Assembly (NCBI GenBank): GCA_014799465.1
Contig: JAAVHZ010000008.1
Span: 38,469 to 102,468 of the forward strand
Direction: 5' to 3'
Origin: Lachnospiraceae bacterium
GTDB taxonomy: Bacteria; Bacillota; Clostridia; Lachnospirales; Lachnospiraceae
DNA: 64,000 nt
Shown piece after piece: positions 1 through 9,094 of this stretch. Made by a program: the position numbers and the translations under genes. Each line of letters begins with the position of its first letter. The first letter of the stretch is position 1. A model generated the notes under the pieces. The model saw only the letters and a program-made list of their open reading frames with translations. It did not search any database and was not told where the DNA came from.

Positions 1-27
1 AAAAGTTATCTGAACGTACATTTATAG
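1..27 (+). CDS. C-terminal end of upstream gene, possibly rlmN (partial)
   Basis: Frame 1 gives K-S-Y-L-N-V-H-L then TAG, ending 15 bases before the prpC ribosome site. Clostridial RlmN (23S rRNA/tRNA adenine C2 methyltransferase) often ends in a CGQLRKSY-like tail and often precedes prpC, so this is a plausible but unproven identity. Only eight residues are visible; another frame also stays open here, so the reading frame itself is uncertain. Confidence 0.35.
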   Translation, partial: KSYLNVHL

Positions 28-56
28 AAACACGCAGGAAAAAAGGAGGTAATATC

Positions 57-800
57 TTGAAATCATTTGCGATAACCGACATGGGTATCAAGAGGCGGAC
101 TAATCAGGATTATGTGTTTGCATCTGACGAAGCTGTCGGTAATCTCCCGAATCTGTACATTGTGGCAGATGGAATGGGAGGTCATAAGGCTGGTGATTTT
201 GCTTCAAAATATACAGTTGGAGCATTTATAGATACAGTCAGGAATTCGAGAGAAGATAATCCGATTTCCATAATTGATGAAGCGGTTACGGCTGCCAATC
301 TGGCATTAATAGAAAAGGCATCCGAAAATGTTGAAATGAAGGGAATGGGAACCACGCTTGTAGTGGCTACTGTTATAGGAGATTCAATTTACATAGCGAA
401 TGTTGGTGACAGCAGGCTATATCTTATTAATGATGAGATTCATCAGATTACCAGAGACCATTCACTTGTTGCTGAAATGGTTAATATGGGTGAACTTGAC
501 AAACAGAGTGCAAGAACACATGAAAAGAAAAATATTATTACCAGAGCTGTTGGTGCAGATTTGGAATTGGTAGCAGATTTTTTTGAAATAGAATATTCTA
601 ATGGAGACATTATACTAATGTGTTCAGATGGTTTATCAAACATGATAGAAGATGGGGATATAAAGGATATTGTAAATCAGGGTAATGAAATATCAGCAAC
701 AGCACATAAACTTATAGAGACGGCAAATAATAACGGCGGCAAGGATAATATAGCAGTAGTACTTGTTCAGCCGGATTACAATGAGGTGGATTTATGTTAA
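57..800 (+). CDS. prpC: PP2C-family Ser/Thr protein phosphatase (PrpC/Stp)
   Basis: Cytosolic Mn/Mg-dependent phosphatase that reverses phosphorylation by the PASTA kinase encoded next. The 247-residue length is normal for the family. Visible PP2C motifs are the N-terminal R-x-x-N-Q-D, the metal-binding VADGMGGH near residue 38, the GTT block near 98, VGDSRLY near 116, the IIL-MCSDGLSN block near 186, and GGKDNIAVV at the C-terminus. The start is TTG at 57, chosen because a strong AAAGGAGGT lies at 42-50. The stop overlaps the kinase start by 7 bases, which suggests coupled translation. Family and pairing with the kinase are clear. Confidence 0.95.
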   Translation: MKSFAITDMGIKRRTNQDYVFASDEAVGNLPNLYIVADGMGGHKAGDFASKYTVGAFIDTVRNSREDNPISIIDEAVTAANLALIEKASENVEMKGMGTTLVVATVIGDSIYIANVGDSRLYLINDEIHQITRDHSLVAEMVNMGELDKQSARTHEKKNIITRAVGADLELVADFFEIEYSNGDIILMCSDGLSNMIEDGDIKDIVNQGNEISATAHKLIETANNNGGKDNIAVVLVQPDYNEVDLC

Positions 801-3103
801 GAAAAGGAATGTTTATCAGTGACCGCTATGAGATTATAGATAAAGTCGGTTCCGGTGGAATGTCAGATGTTTACAAAGCAAAATGTCACAAGTTAAACAG
901 ATTTGTAGCTATTAAGGTATTAAAACCCGAGTTTAGCGAAGATAAAAATTTTGTGTCAAAATTCAAAGTAGAGGCACAGTCAGCAGCAGGTCTGGCACAT
1001 CCTAATATTGTCAGTGTATTCGACGTAGGTGAGGATAATGGGCTTCATTATATAGTAATGGAATTGGTAGAGGGTATAACTCTTAAGAAATATATAGAAA
1101 AGAAAGGCAGGCTTTCAGTAAAAGAGGCCGTAAGTATTGCAATACAGGTGGCACAGGGTATAGAAGCAGCCCACAATAATCATATTATCCATAGGGATAT
1201 AAAGCCACAGAACATTATAATATCAAGAGAAGGCAAGGTAAAGGTAACCGATTTTGGTATTGCCAGGGCAGCATCAGCTAATACCATTAATTCTAACGCA
1301 ATGGGTTCGGTGCACTATATTTCACCAGAACAGGCAAGAGGCGGTTTCATAGATGAGAAGAGTGATATATATTCGCTGGGTATTTCATTATATGAAATGA
1401 TAACGGGAAATGTACCGTTTGAGGGAGACACAACGGTAACTATAGCATTACAGCATATTCAGGGAGAGATACCTCCTGCTAAGAATACAGTGCGGGATTT
1501 GCCTATAAGTGTGGAAAAAATAATTGAAAAGTGTACGCAGAAGAAAGCTGACAGAAGATATTTGAAAGTATCATCTCTTATTGCAGACCTTAAGCGTTCT
1601 TTGATTACGCCTGATGAGGATTTTGTCCAGATGGTTCCGACAATGAATAATCAGGCAACAATAATGATATCAGATGATGATGTAGCATTGATAAGAAGAG
1701 AAACAGGTATGAGTGGTGAAATAGACGAGGATATGATAGATGAGGATACTGCAGACCTGTCATCTTTGGAAGAGGATGCAGATGATTTGGATGAATTTGA
1801 TGATGAAGAAGAGGATAATCCAAAGCTTGATAAAATAGTTGCAATAGGAGGAATTGTTACAGGTGTGCTTATACTTGCAGTTGTAGCATTTCTGGGATTT
1901 TCAATATTTAAAAATGGTATTGGTGGAGGAAACGCCGATAAAAAAACGGGCGAACCGACAACTACATTAGATAATGAACATACAAAAATGCCTGATTTAA
2001 CGGGATGTACAGAAAAAGAAGCTATCGATAAAATCAAGAAAGCAGATCTTGGCTATCAGGTAGAAGAGCAGCACAGCAATACAGTTGAAGAGGGATATGT
2101 TATATCTGCTTCGGTAGAATATGGAACTGTAGTAGAGAAAAATACAAAGATTATAATACAGATTAGTCTGGGTGCAGAGCTTGTAGATATGCCTTCAGAT
2201 TTGGTTGGCAAGACAAAAGATGACGCAATAGCAGCACTTAACAAACTGAATCTTAATCTGACATATGATATTGATTATCAGGAAGACAGTAATGTTGAAA
2301 TGGATGTTGTCATCAGTACAAAGCCGGCACCTCCGGAACAGATAAAATATGGTGATACTATTACAATAACGGTAAGCAAAGGAACAGCTTCATCAACAGA
2401 TGCAATAGTGCCTCAATTGACCGGACTATCTGAGGATGCAGCAAAAGCAGAAGCATCAAAAGCAGGGCTTGTGCTTGTGGTTAGTGAGAGAAGATATGAT
2501 GACAATGTTGCAGAAGGTCTGGTTATATCACAGGATGTAAAGCAGAATGAAAAGCTTCCGGCAGGAAGTACGGTGAATGTTATAATCAGTAAAGGTAAGG
2601 AAAAGAAATGCATAGTTCCGAATCTTAGTAATTGTACTATAGAAGAAGCAAGAGCTAAGCTGGCAAAAGCAGGACTTACACTGGGTACAGAGACAGGCAG
2701 GGAAAACAGTGACACAGTACCGGAAGGCAGCATATGCGGTCAAAGTATAGAATCAGGCACAGAGGTTGAAGAAGGAACAGCGGTAAATTATACTATAAGC
2801 CTTGGAAGTGGAGAAACACAGCCGCCTGATGTATATAAGGCATCAGTAACAATCAGAAAGAAAGATATAGTTAGTAAGCTGGAGCCGGATGAGGATGGAA
2901 ACTATACCGGAACAGTAGTAATTAAAATTGACGGAAGTTTCTATGACGGATTTGATTCAAAGTATTCTGACCTTAGTAATTGGCCGGATTCATGGACATT
3001 AGATTTGCCGGATAGGGAAGAACCGGGAACGGTTACTGTTGAAATATATGTAAATGATGTTTCGAGTGTTGTTTACACATATGATGTAAAGTATAAGAAA
3101 TAG
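794..3103 (+). CDS. prkC: PASTA-domain Ser/Thr protein kinase (PrkC/Stk1)
   Basis: Membrane-anchored kinase that senses muropeptides or lipid II with its outer PASTA repeats and phosphorylates division, wall and translation proteins. Residues 11-275 form the kinase: glycine loop GSGG near 19, catalytic Lys in VAIKV at 41, HRD at 133-135, DFG at 153-155 and a GSVHYISPEQ activation segment. An acidic stretch follows (about 300-345), then one membrane helix (about 350-372). Four PASTA repeats come next and a C-terminal extension of about 85 residues with no family I recognise. The gene overlaps prpC by 7 bases and rsgA begins 8 bases later, so the group is one operon. The family assignment is certain; ligand and targets are inferred. 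Confidence 0.96.
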   Translation: MLRKGMFISDRYEIIDKVGSGGMSDVYKAKCHKLNRFVAIKVLKPEFSEDKNFVSKFKVEAQSAAGLAHPNIVSVFDVGEDNGLHYIVMELVEGITLKKYIEKKGRLSVKEAVSIAIQVAQGIEAAHNNHIIHRDIKPQNIIISREGKVKVTDFGIARAASANTINSNAMGSVHYISPEQARGGFIDEKSDIYSLGISLYEMITGNVPFEGDTTVTIALQHIQGEIPPAKNTVRDLPISVEKIIEKCTQKKADRRYLKVSSLIADLKRSLITPDEDFVQMVPTMNNQATIMISDDDVALIRRETGMSGEIDEDMIDEDTADLSSLEEDADDLDEFDDEEEDNPKLDKIVAIGGIVTGVLILAVVAFLGFSIFKNGIGGGNADKKTGEPTTTLDNEHTKMPDLTGCTEKEAIDKIKKADLGYQVEEQHSNTVEEGYVISASVEYGTVVEKNTKIIIQISLGAELVDMPSDLVGKTKDDAIAALNKLNLNLTYDIDYQEDSNVEMDVVISTKPAPPEQIKYGDTITITVSKGTASSTDAIVPQLTGLSEDAAKAEASKAGLVLVVSERRYDDNVAEGLVISQDVKQNEKLPAGSTVNVIISKGKEKKCIVPNLSNCTIEEARAKLAKAGLTLGTETGRENSDTVPEGSICGQSIESGTEVEEGTAVNYTISLGSGETQPPDVYKASVTIRKKDIVSKLEPDEDGNYTGTVVIKIDGSFYDGFDSKYSDLSNWPDSWTLDLPDREEPGTVTVEIYVNDVSSVVYTYDVKYKK

Positions 3104-3110
3104 GAACAAT

Positions 3111-3992
3111 ATGATGCAGGGTAAGATTATAAAAGGTATTGCAGGATTCTACTATGTACATGTAGTACATAGTGGAATCTATGAATGCAAGGCAAAAGGT
3201 ATATTCAGAAGTAAAAAAATAAAGCCGCTTGTGGGTGATAACGTCAAAATAGACATTATTGACGAAACGAATCATATTGGCAATATTATAGAAATAACAG
3301 AAAGAACCAATGAACTGATACGTCCGGCTGTAGCTAATATAAATCAGTCATTGGTTGTTTTTGCTGTTATGAAACCAAATCCCAATATTAATCTTCTTGA
3401 CAGATTTCTTGTTATGATGGAAAGACAGAACATTCCGGTTATTATATGTTTTAATAAAACTGATTTGGCGGAGGAAGATGATATTATATCACTGAAAAAT
3501 ATATATGTTAATGCAGGTTATCATGTGATATTTACCAGTACTATAAATGGTAATGGTGTGGAAGACGTAAAACGAATGCTTATGGGAAAGACTACGGCAC
3601 TGGCAGGACCTTCAGGTGTAGGAAAATCTTCTATGCTGAATGCCATAATACCTGATGCCAATTCACAAACCGGAGTAATCAGTGAAAAGATTGGAAGAGG
3701 GAAGAATACCACCAGACATACAGAGATATTTAATCTGGAGGATGATACGTATATAATGGATACTCCCGGATTTACCTCACTATATTCAAATGATTTTGAA
3801 AAGGAGTGTCTGAAAGAGTATTTTCCGGAATTCAGGGAATATGAAGGAAAGTGCAGGTTCAGTGGATGTGTACATGAAAATGAACCTGATTGTGCAGTAA
3901 AGGAAGCACTTAATAACGGAATTATAAATAAAAGCAGATATGATAATTATCTGATTATGCTTGATGAAATAAAGAACAGGAAGAAGTACTGA
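3111..3992 (+). CDS. rsgA: Ribosome small-subunit-dependent GTPase RsgA
   Basis: Circularly permuted GTPase that checks late 30S subunit maturation. The permuted order is visible: G4 NKTD at 115-118 comes before the P-loop GPSGVGKSS at 166-174 and G3 DTPG at 217-220. An N-terminal OB fold (about 1-75) and a C-terminal zinc knuckle (C248, C253, H255, C261) complete the usual architecture at 293 residues. Two adjacent ATGs (3111, 3114) follow a weak AGGA, so the exact start is uncertain by one codon. It lies in the conserved prpC-prkC-rsgA-rpe-thiN order. Confidence 0.95.
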   Translation: MMQGKIIKGIAGFYYVHVVHSGIYECKAKGIFRSKKIKPLVGDNVKIDIIDETNHIGNIIEITERTNELIRPAVANINQSLVVFAVMKPNPNINLLDRFLVMMERQNIPVIICFNKTDLAEEDDIISLKNIYVNAGYHVIFTSTINGNGVEDVKRMLMGKTTALAGPSGVGKSSMLNAIIPDANSQTGVISEKIGRGKNTTRHTEIFNLEDDTYIMDTPGFTSLYSNDFEKECLKEYFPEFREYEGKCRFSGCVHENEPDCAVKEALNNGIINKSRYDNYLIMLDEIKNRKKY

Positions 3993-4007
3993 TAAATGGA
4001 GGGAAAG

Positions 4008-4670
4008 ATGATTTACTTAGCACCATCAATACTATCGGCAGATTTTTCAAATCTTGGAGAAGAGATTCGTATCATAGATAAAGCAGGAGCAGATTATATA
4101 CATATAGATGTTATGGATGGAGATTTTGTTCCAAGCATATCATTCGGCATGCCTGTAATAGAGTCTGTAAGAAAATGTACAGACAAGATATTTGATGTAC
4201 ATCTTATGGTTAGAGAACCTATAAGGTATATTAATGATTTTAAAAAAGCAGGGGCAGATATGATAACGGTTCATGCCGAGACATGCTGCCACCTTGACAG
4301 GACAGTAGATGCCATAAAAGCATCCGGATGCAGGGCAGGAGTGGTTTTAAATCCTGCTACACCACTTACTCATCTTGAATATATTTTGGAATATGTAGAC
4401 ATGGTTCTTATAATGAGTGTAAATCCGGGATTTGGCGGACAGACATACATACCTTCTTCCACAAGGAAAGTATCGGAATTAAGAGATATGATTGAAAGGA
4501 AAAATTTGAAAACTGATATAGAGATTGACGGCGGCATTAACCATGCAAATGTGGCAGAGGTCATTGAAGCAGGAGCTAACGTGATTGTTGCGGGCTCGGC
4601 AGTATTTAGCGGTGATACAGCTGAAAATGTGGCAAAGTTTAAGGAGATTTTTTCAAGGTATGACAAATGA
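4008..4670 (+). CDS. rpe: Ribulose-phosphate 3-epimerase
   Basis: Interconverts ribulose 5-phosphate and xylulose 5-phosphate in the pentose phosphate pathway. Family signatures are the N-terminal LAPSILSADF, HIDVMDGDFVP, the H-L-M segment near 70, MSVNPGFGGQ and the C-terminal DGGI and GSAVF phosphate-binding loops. An ATG at 3996 is in frame, but GGAGGG at 3998-4003 lies after it. The ATG at 4008 therefore has the properly spaced ribosome site and gives the usual 220 residues starting MIYLAPS. Confidence 0.95.
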   Translation: MIYLAPSILSADFSNLGEEIRIIDKAGADYIHIDVMDGDFVPSISFGMPVIESVRKCTDKIFDVHLMVREPIRYINDFKKAGADMITVHAETCCHLDRTVDAIKASGCRAGVVLNPATPLTHLEYILEYVDMVLIMSVNPGFGGQTYIPSSTRKVSELRDMIERKNLKTDIEIDGGINHANVAEVIEAGANVIVAGSAVFSGDTAENVAKFKEIFSRYDK

Positions 4671-4685
4671 TATGGGAGGTTAAGC

Positions 4686-5342
4686 ATGAAAAAAGCATTA
4701 TTAATAAGTGGTGGTCAAATAGATAATAATTACATAGAATCATATTTAAAAAGCAGGCATTATGACATTATCATTGCTATAGATGGAGGTCTGGAAAAAG
4801 CATATGAGATGGGCATAGTGCCTACTCATATTATAGGAGATTTTGATACCGTATCCGAAGAAATACTTAATAAATACACAGATAAGGAATCAGTCAGGAT
4901 AGTAAGGCTTATGCCGGAAAAGGATTTTTCAGATACACAGAGTGCGATAAGCATGGCAATAGAAAATGATTGTACGCACATAGAAATTATAGGCGGGACA
5001 GGAACAAGGATGGACCACACGATTGCAAATATTCATACGTTGCAGATGGCACTGGATAAGTGTGAGGATGCAGTTATAGTTAATGAGAATAACAGGATAA
5101 GGCTTGTGAACGGAAGAAAGATAATTGATAAGGAAAATGTGTTTGGTAAGTATATATCTTTCTTGCCGCTTACAGATAAGGTTAAGGGAGTGGTGCTTAA
5201 GGGATTTAAATATCCGCTTGATAATTATGAGTTTGATATACATAAGTCGCTGAGCCTTGGAGTGAGCAATGAGATGGTGGAAGACAGGGCAGAAATAGAT
5301 GTGACAGAGGGAATATTGATAATGGTTGAGTCTGAAGATTAG
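4686..5342 (+). CDS. thiN: Thiamine pyrophosphokinase
   Basis: Transfers pyrophosphate from ATP to thiamine to make thiamine diphosphate. The N-terminal half carries the family pattern: AIDGGL near 30, the IGDFDTV block near 54, and the acidic KDFSDTQSA near 79. A GGTGTRMDH loop follows near 103 and a C-terminal beta domain completes 218 residues. GGAGGT precedes the ATG. No TPP riboswitch is visible because the gene sits inside the operon, 15 bases after rpe. Confidence 0.93.
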   Translation: MKKALLISGGQIDNNYIESYLKSRHYDIIIAIDGGLEKAYEMGIVPTHIIGDFDTVSEEILNKYTDKESVRIVRLMPEKDFSDTQSAISMAIENDCTHIEIIGGTGTRMDHTIANIHTLQMALDKCEDAVIVNENNRIRLVNGRKIIDKENVFGKYISFLPLTDKVKGVVLKGFKYPLDNYEFDIHKSLSLGVSNEMVEDRAEIDVTEGILIMVESED

Positions 5343-5371
5343 ATGATGCAGGCGGCAGAATGGAGGTTTTT

Positions 5372-6175
5372 ATGAAAAAGAAGATAATTGCAGCTGTTAT
5401 ATTATTAATCGCTATAGCAGTTGTTGGAGGTTTCGGATATATTAAATTTAAAAGTAGCAGTAATGATAAAAAGCCGGAAAAGAAATTTGGTTTTCCGTTG
5501 GAGCTTATGAAAACAACAAATCAGTCGGTAAAAATAAGAGACTGCACCATAACGCTTACCCATTACTTATATGATGAAAAGATTCAGACAGTAGCATTAG
5601 TTTTTCAGGTAACCGGTGAAGGTAGGAGGGTGGAAGCAAATCTTAACCATGAGGGACGTTTAGAATATATATTTGATAACACTCTTAAGCCATCATTTTT
5701 GTATTGCAAGGGAGAATATAAGGGTGATATTCTATATCTTTATGCAATAGAAAGCCCGGGAAGTTCAGTTACTAAAAAAAGACTTGAAGAGGAAAAACCA
5801 GTTTTTTCTATTTATGACTATGAAAGCTATGATGGCATACATGACCCGACAATAGATTTAAATTTGGAATTGGAAAATACGGAAAAAGGATTTACAATAA
5901 CGATTCCGGAAGGAAATACAATATATTTATCTTCAGTAGGATGTTATATAGAAAATCTGTCTGTGGATGGGGTAGAAGACATGTCTCTGCATTTCAAAGA
6001 TGGTAAAAAGCAGATATTTATTAAAGATAAGAAAATTAAGGCAGAGCAGGTTAACTGTATCAGTGAACAGTATTATCTGGACAGGGAAGAGTTGGAATTT
6101 GATATTGGAAGTCTGCTGGATATGGATAATCTGGAATATGTTATTGTAAATGGTGAAAGGTATGATGTGGAGTAG
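5372..6175 (+). CDS. Membrane-anchored protein of unknown function, paralogue 1
   Basis: No family recognised. The protein has 267 residues: a Lys-rich N-terminus, one membrane helix (about 6-24) without a lipobox cysteine, then an extracytoplasmic domain with alternating beta-like stretches and two cysteines near residues 53 and 110. An ATG at 5360 is in frame, but it forms part of the GGAGGT ribosome site (5363-5367 region), so translation most likely starts at 5372. It is nearly identical to the next gene except in a central segment, so the pair arose by tandem duplication. It may be cotranscribed with thiN, 29 bases upstream. Confidence 0.8.
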   Translation: MKKKIIAAVILLIAIAVVGGFGYIKFKSSSNDKKPEKKFGFPLELMKTTNQSVKIRDCTITLTHYLYDEKIQTVALVFQVTGEGRRVEANLNHEGRLEYIFDNTLKPSFLYCKGEYKGDILYLYAIESPGSSVTKKRLEEEKPVFSIYDYESYDGIHDPTIDLNLELENTEKGFTITIPEGNTIYLSSVGCYIENLSVDGVEDMSLHFKDGKKQIFIKDKKIKAEQVNCISEQYYLDREELEFDIGSLLDMDNLEYVIVNGERYDVE

Positions 6176-6316
6176 GTGGATTTAATATAACTTCGATATA
6201 CTTATAAAAATGTCTGGGATAACCTATAACCGATATGTTTTATATTTTATTCTGCCATATATTAAATTTACTAATACCTTTAAATTCTGAAGGTTAGATA
6301 ATGGAGGAGGGAGTTT

Positions 6317-7114
6317 ATGAAGAAAAAGATAATTGCAGCAATTATATCATTAATCGCTATAGCAGTTGTTGTAGGTTTCGGATATATTAAATTTAAAAGT
6401 AGCAGTAATGATAAAAAGCCGGAAAAGAAATTTGGTTTTCAATTGGAACTTATGAAAACAACAAATCAGTCAGTGAAAATAAGAGACTGCACCATAACGC
6501 TTACTCATTACTTATATGATGAAAAGATTCAGACAGCGGCGGTAGTTTTTCAGGTAACCTGTGAAGGGGGGAGGGTGGAAGCAGATCTTACCCATGAGGG
6601 AGATTTAAATTATGTGTTTGATCACACTTTTCAACCAATAGGTTGGAATTGCAAGGGAGAATATAAGGGTGATATTTTATATCTTTATGCGGTACAAAGT
6701 CCAAGCAGTTCAATTACTAAAAAAAGACTTGAAGAAGAAAAACCTGTTTTTAATATTTATGACTATGAAAGCTATGATGGCATACATGACCCAACAATAG
6801 ATTTAAATTTGGAATTGGAAAATACGGAAAAAGGATTTACAATAACGATTCCAGAAGGAAATACAATATATTTGTCTTCAGTAGGATGTTATATAGAAAA
6901 TCTGTCTGTGGATGGAGTAGAAGACATGTCCCTGCATTTCAAAGATGGTAAAAAGCAGATATTCATTAAAGATAAGAAAATTAAGGCAGAGCAGGTTGCC
7001 TCTATCAGTGAACAGTATTATCTGGACAGGGAAGAGTTGCAATTTGGAAGTCTGCTGGATATGGCTAATCTGGAATATGTTATTGTAAATGGTGAAAGGT
7101 ATGATGTGGAGTAG
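6317..7114 (+). CDS. Membrane-anchored protein of unknown function, paralogue 2
   Basis: Second copy of the preceding gene, 265 residues, with the same N-terminal helix and ectodomain. The first 75 and last 115 residues or so are almost unchanged. Differences concentrate at about 76-130, and a two-residue deletion sits near the C-terminus (EF-DI reduced to QF). GGAGG at 6303-6312 precedes the ATG. The 141-base gap from paralogue 1 holds no clear promoter or terminator. Function unknown; secretion to the outer membrane face is inferred from the helix. Confidence 0.8.
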   Translation: MKKKIIAAIISLIAIAVVVGFGYIKFKSSSNDKKPEKKFGFQLELMKTTNQSVKIRDCTITLTHYLYDEKIQTAAVVFQVTCEGGRVEADLTHEGDLNYVFDHTFQPIGWNCKGEYKGDILYLYAVQSPSSSITKKRLEEEKPVFNIYDYESYDGIHDPTIDLNLELENTEKGFTITIPEGNTIYLSSVGCYIENLSVDGVEDMSLHFKDGKKQIFIKDKKIKAEQVASISEQYYLDREELQFGSLLDMANLEYVIVNGERYDVE

Positions 7115-7153
7115 GTGGAACCGGAGGGAACTGTATATATAAACATAATTTGA

Positions 7154-7182
7154 TTGAGAAATGAATTCCGAAGTGATATAAT
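7154..7182 (+). promoter_or_regulatory. SigA-type promoter for the CAP/FN3 gene
   Basis: TTGAGA at 7154-7159, a 17-base spacer and TATAAT at 7177-7182. TGA directly before the -10 gives an extended -10. It lies 40 bases before the start codon. Confidence 0.6.
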
Positions 7183-7221
7183 AATATGAAAAATTTTTAC
7201 TATTTATAAAAGGAGTCCAAT

Positions 7222-9018
7222 ATGAAGAAATGTATTGTAAGGATATCATTAATGGTATCGTTATTGTTGTTTATTGGCTATGTTTCGGAAAGTTTCTTTA
7301 GGGTGGAGGTTCAGGCAGTTTCAACCGGGAAATTTCCGGTGAAGAATCTCACCTTCACACTTACATCTGTAGATGAAGTGCCTGTTTGCACAAAATCTGA
7401 AGATAAGATAACAGTGATTATATTTGGAAGGATAAGAGGTTGCAGCAATACTACAACTGCTGTCAGCAATTTTAGCAAAAGCGGTTTGGCTGAAATGGAT
7501 AATGTCCGTGTTATTTTTGCGGATGTTCTTGGTTCGGAAATTGACGAGGTAAGTGCATTTGCACAGGCTTATTCAAAAGATATAATATTCTGTTACGATA
7601 TCAATACCTCGGCAAACCACCAATTTAAAGATACGATTGTCAAAGTTTGGAATCAATACATGGATTTGGGAGAGGTCAACGGCGGCTTTCCGCTTACTGT
7701 GCTGATTGATAGTGACGACATGGTGCAGGATATGCAGACAGGAGCCGGCGGTGCAGCCACAATTATATCAGAAGCCAAAGAACTTGCAGGTGCATCTGGT
7801 GATAACATTGATGATAGCGCTGTCACATCATTAGAAGTCAGTGGAACAGCAAATTATGATTACGTAAAGCAAGTAGTAACTCTTGTTAACGAAGAACGTG
7901 CAAAAAAGAATCTTTCCGCATTAACACTTGACAAAACTTTATTGGATTATGCCATGCAGCGTGCGGCTGAGATTTCATGGAATTATGACCGTGTTGGACA
8001 TAAGAGACCGGATGGGAATTCGTTTAGCACGGTTTGGGAGCAGAGTCGTGGAGCTATTCGCATGTCGGAAAATATTGCAATGGGTTATTCCACCCCTAAG
8101 GGCGTGATGTCAGCTTGGGTGAGTTCAACAGGACATTATGCCAATATTATGGATTCAGAGGTGACCAGCATTGGAGTTGGATGTTTTAAGGCTGCCGATG
8201 GCTATTTGTACTGGGTGCAACTGTTTGACAATGCAAATGCTGATGAACCGTCTGTTTCCGGAACACAATCTGTCACAAAAACGATTTCTATTCCGAAATC
8301 TTATATTGACGATTCAGAAGGGGACCCGGGAACATCTGCGGGTGAGGACATTGGAAATCCAATACATCCTGAGACATCGGACAGTTCAGAGACAACTGAA
8401 GAGGTAACTACACCTGATGGCGGAGAGAAAGAGACAACAGATGAGAATAACACGCAGACAGAGAGTATTTCTAATGTTAAAGGCGTAAAAGTTACTACTT
8501 CAAAAACAAAGAGTGTAACATTAAGCTGGAAAAAAGTTTCCGGTGCGGAAGGATATCTTGTATATCAATACAATAATTCTAAGAAGAAATGGAATCAGAT
8601 TGCAACTACAAGTAAGGTTTCTTATACAGTGAAAAGTCTTACATCAGGCACATCCTATCGATTTGCGGTTAAGGCATATTTAACAGATAAAAATGACAAA
8701 CAGGTGAAGAGTGAATCTTATGTTTCTGTGAAAACATCAACCATTCCCGATACCGTAACTCTCAAGGTGACTGCAAAGAAAAAGGAAGCAGCAGTAAGTT
8801 GGAGCAAAGTAAATGGTGCAACGGGATACATTGTCTATTACAAAACCAGTGCAGCAGACCCGTGGAAGAAACTGAAAAGCACTACAGGTAAAAGTTATAT
8901 AAAGAAAGGCTTAAAATCCGGCAAAAAGTATTATTTTACCGTTCAGGCATATAGAAAATACAATGGCAAAACGTATATTAGCAGCCTGAGCAAACAAAAG
9001 TCAGCGACAATAAAATAG
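7222..9018 (+). CDS. Secreted thioredoxin-like / CAP (SCP-PR1) / fibronectin III protein
   Basis: Exported 598-residue protein. Residues 1-32 form a signal peptide ending VQA. Residues 45-170 look like a thioredoxin fold (strand IIFG, helix, DINTS, GFPLTVLID), but the active site reads GCSNT with one cysteine, so disulfide exchange is doubtful. Residues 215-340 are a CAP domain with VNEERAKK, MQRAAE, GHKRPDG, SENIA and the HYANIMD signature. An acidic Thr/Glu-rich linker (about 370-415) leads to two fibronectin type III domains, each starting with a VTLSWKKV-like strand. AAAGGAG precedes the ATG. Role at the surface unknown; adhesion or wall binding by FN3 is inference. Confidence 0.88.
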   Translation: MKKCIVRISLMVSLLLFIGYVSESFFRVEVQAVSTGKFPVKNLTFTLTSVDEVPVCTKSEDKITVIIFGRIRGCSNTTTAVSNFSKSGLAEMDNVRVIFADVLGSEIDEVSAFAQAYSKDIIFCYDINTSANHQFKDTIVKVWNQYMDLGEVNGGFPLTVLIDSDDMVQDMQTGAGGAATIISEAKELAGASGDNIDDSAVTSLEVSGTANYDYVKQVVTLVNEERAKKNLSALTLDKTLLDYAMQRAAEISWNYDRVGHKRPDGNSFSTVWEQSRGAIRMSENIAMGYSTPKGVMSAWVSSTGHYANIMDSEVTSIGVGCFKAADGYLYWVQLFDNANADEPSVSGTQSVTKTISIPKSYIDDSEGDPGTSAGEDIGNPIHPETSDSSETTEEVTTPDGGEKETTDENNTQTESISNVKGVKVTTSKTKSVTLSWKKVSGAEGYLVYQYNNSKKKWNQIATTSKVSYTVKSLTSGTSYRFAVKAYLTDKNDKQVKSESYVSVKTSTIPDTVTLKVTAKKKEAAVSWSKVNGATGYIVYYKTSAADPWKKLKSTTGKSYIKKGLKSGKKYYFTVQAYRKYNGKTYISSLSKQKSATIK

Positions 9019-9094
9019 CATAAGGATAGAAAAATAATAGTCAGCCGCCAATGCAGAAAAGAAAGTGAAAGCAACCCTTGAATCGGGAGGATAT

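Noticed and set aside
1651..2037. 128-codon minus-strand frame within prkC
   Set aside because: Serine-rich shadow of the acidic linker and membrane helix of the kinase; no ribosome site.
4671..4685. TPP riboswitch before thiN
   Set aside because: The gap is 15 bases, far too short, and the gene is internal to an operon.
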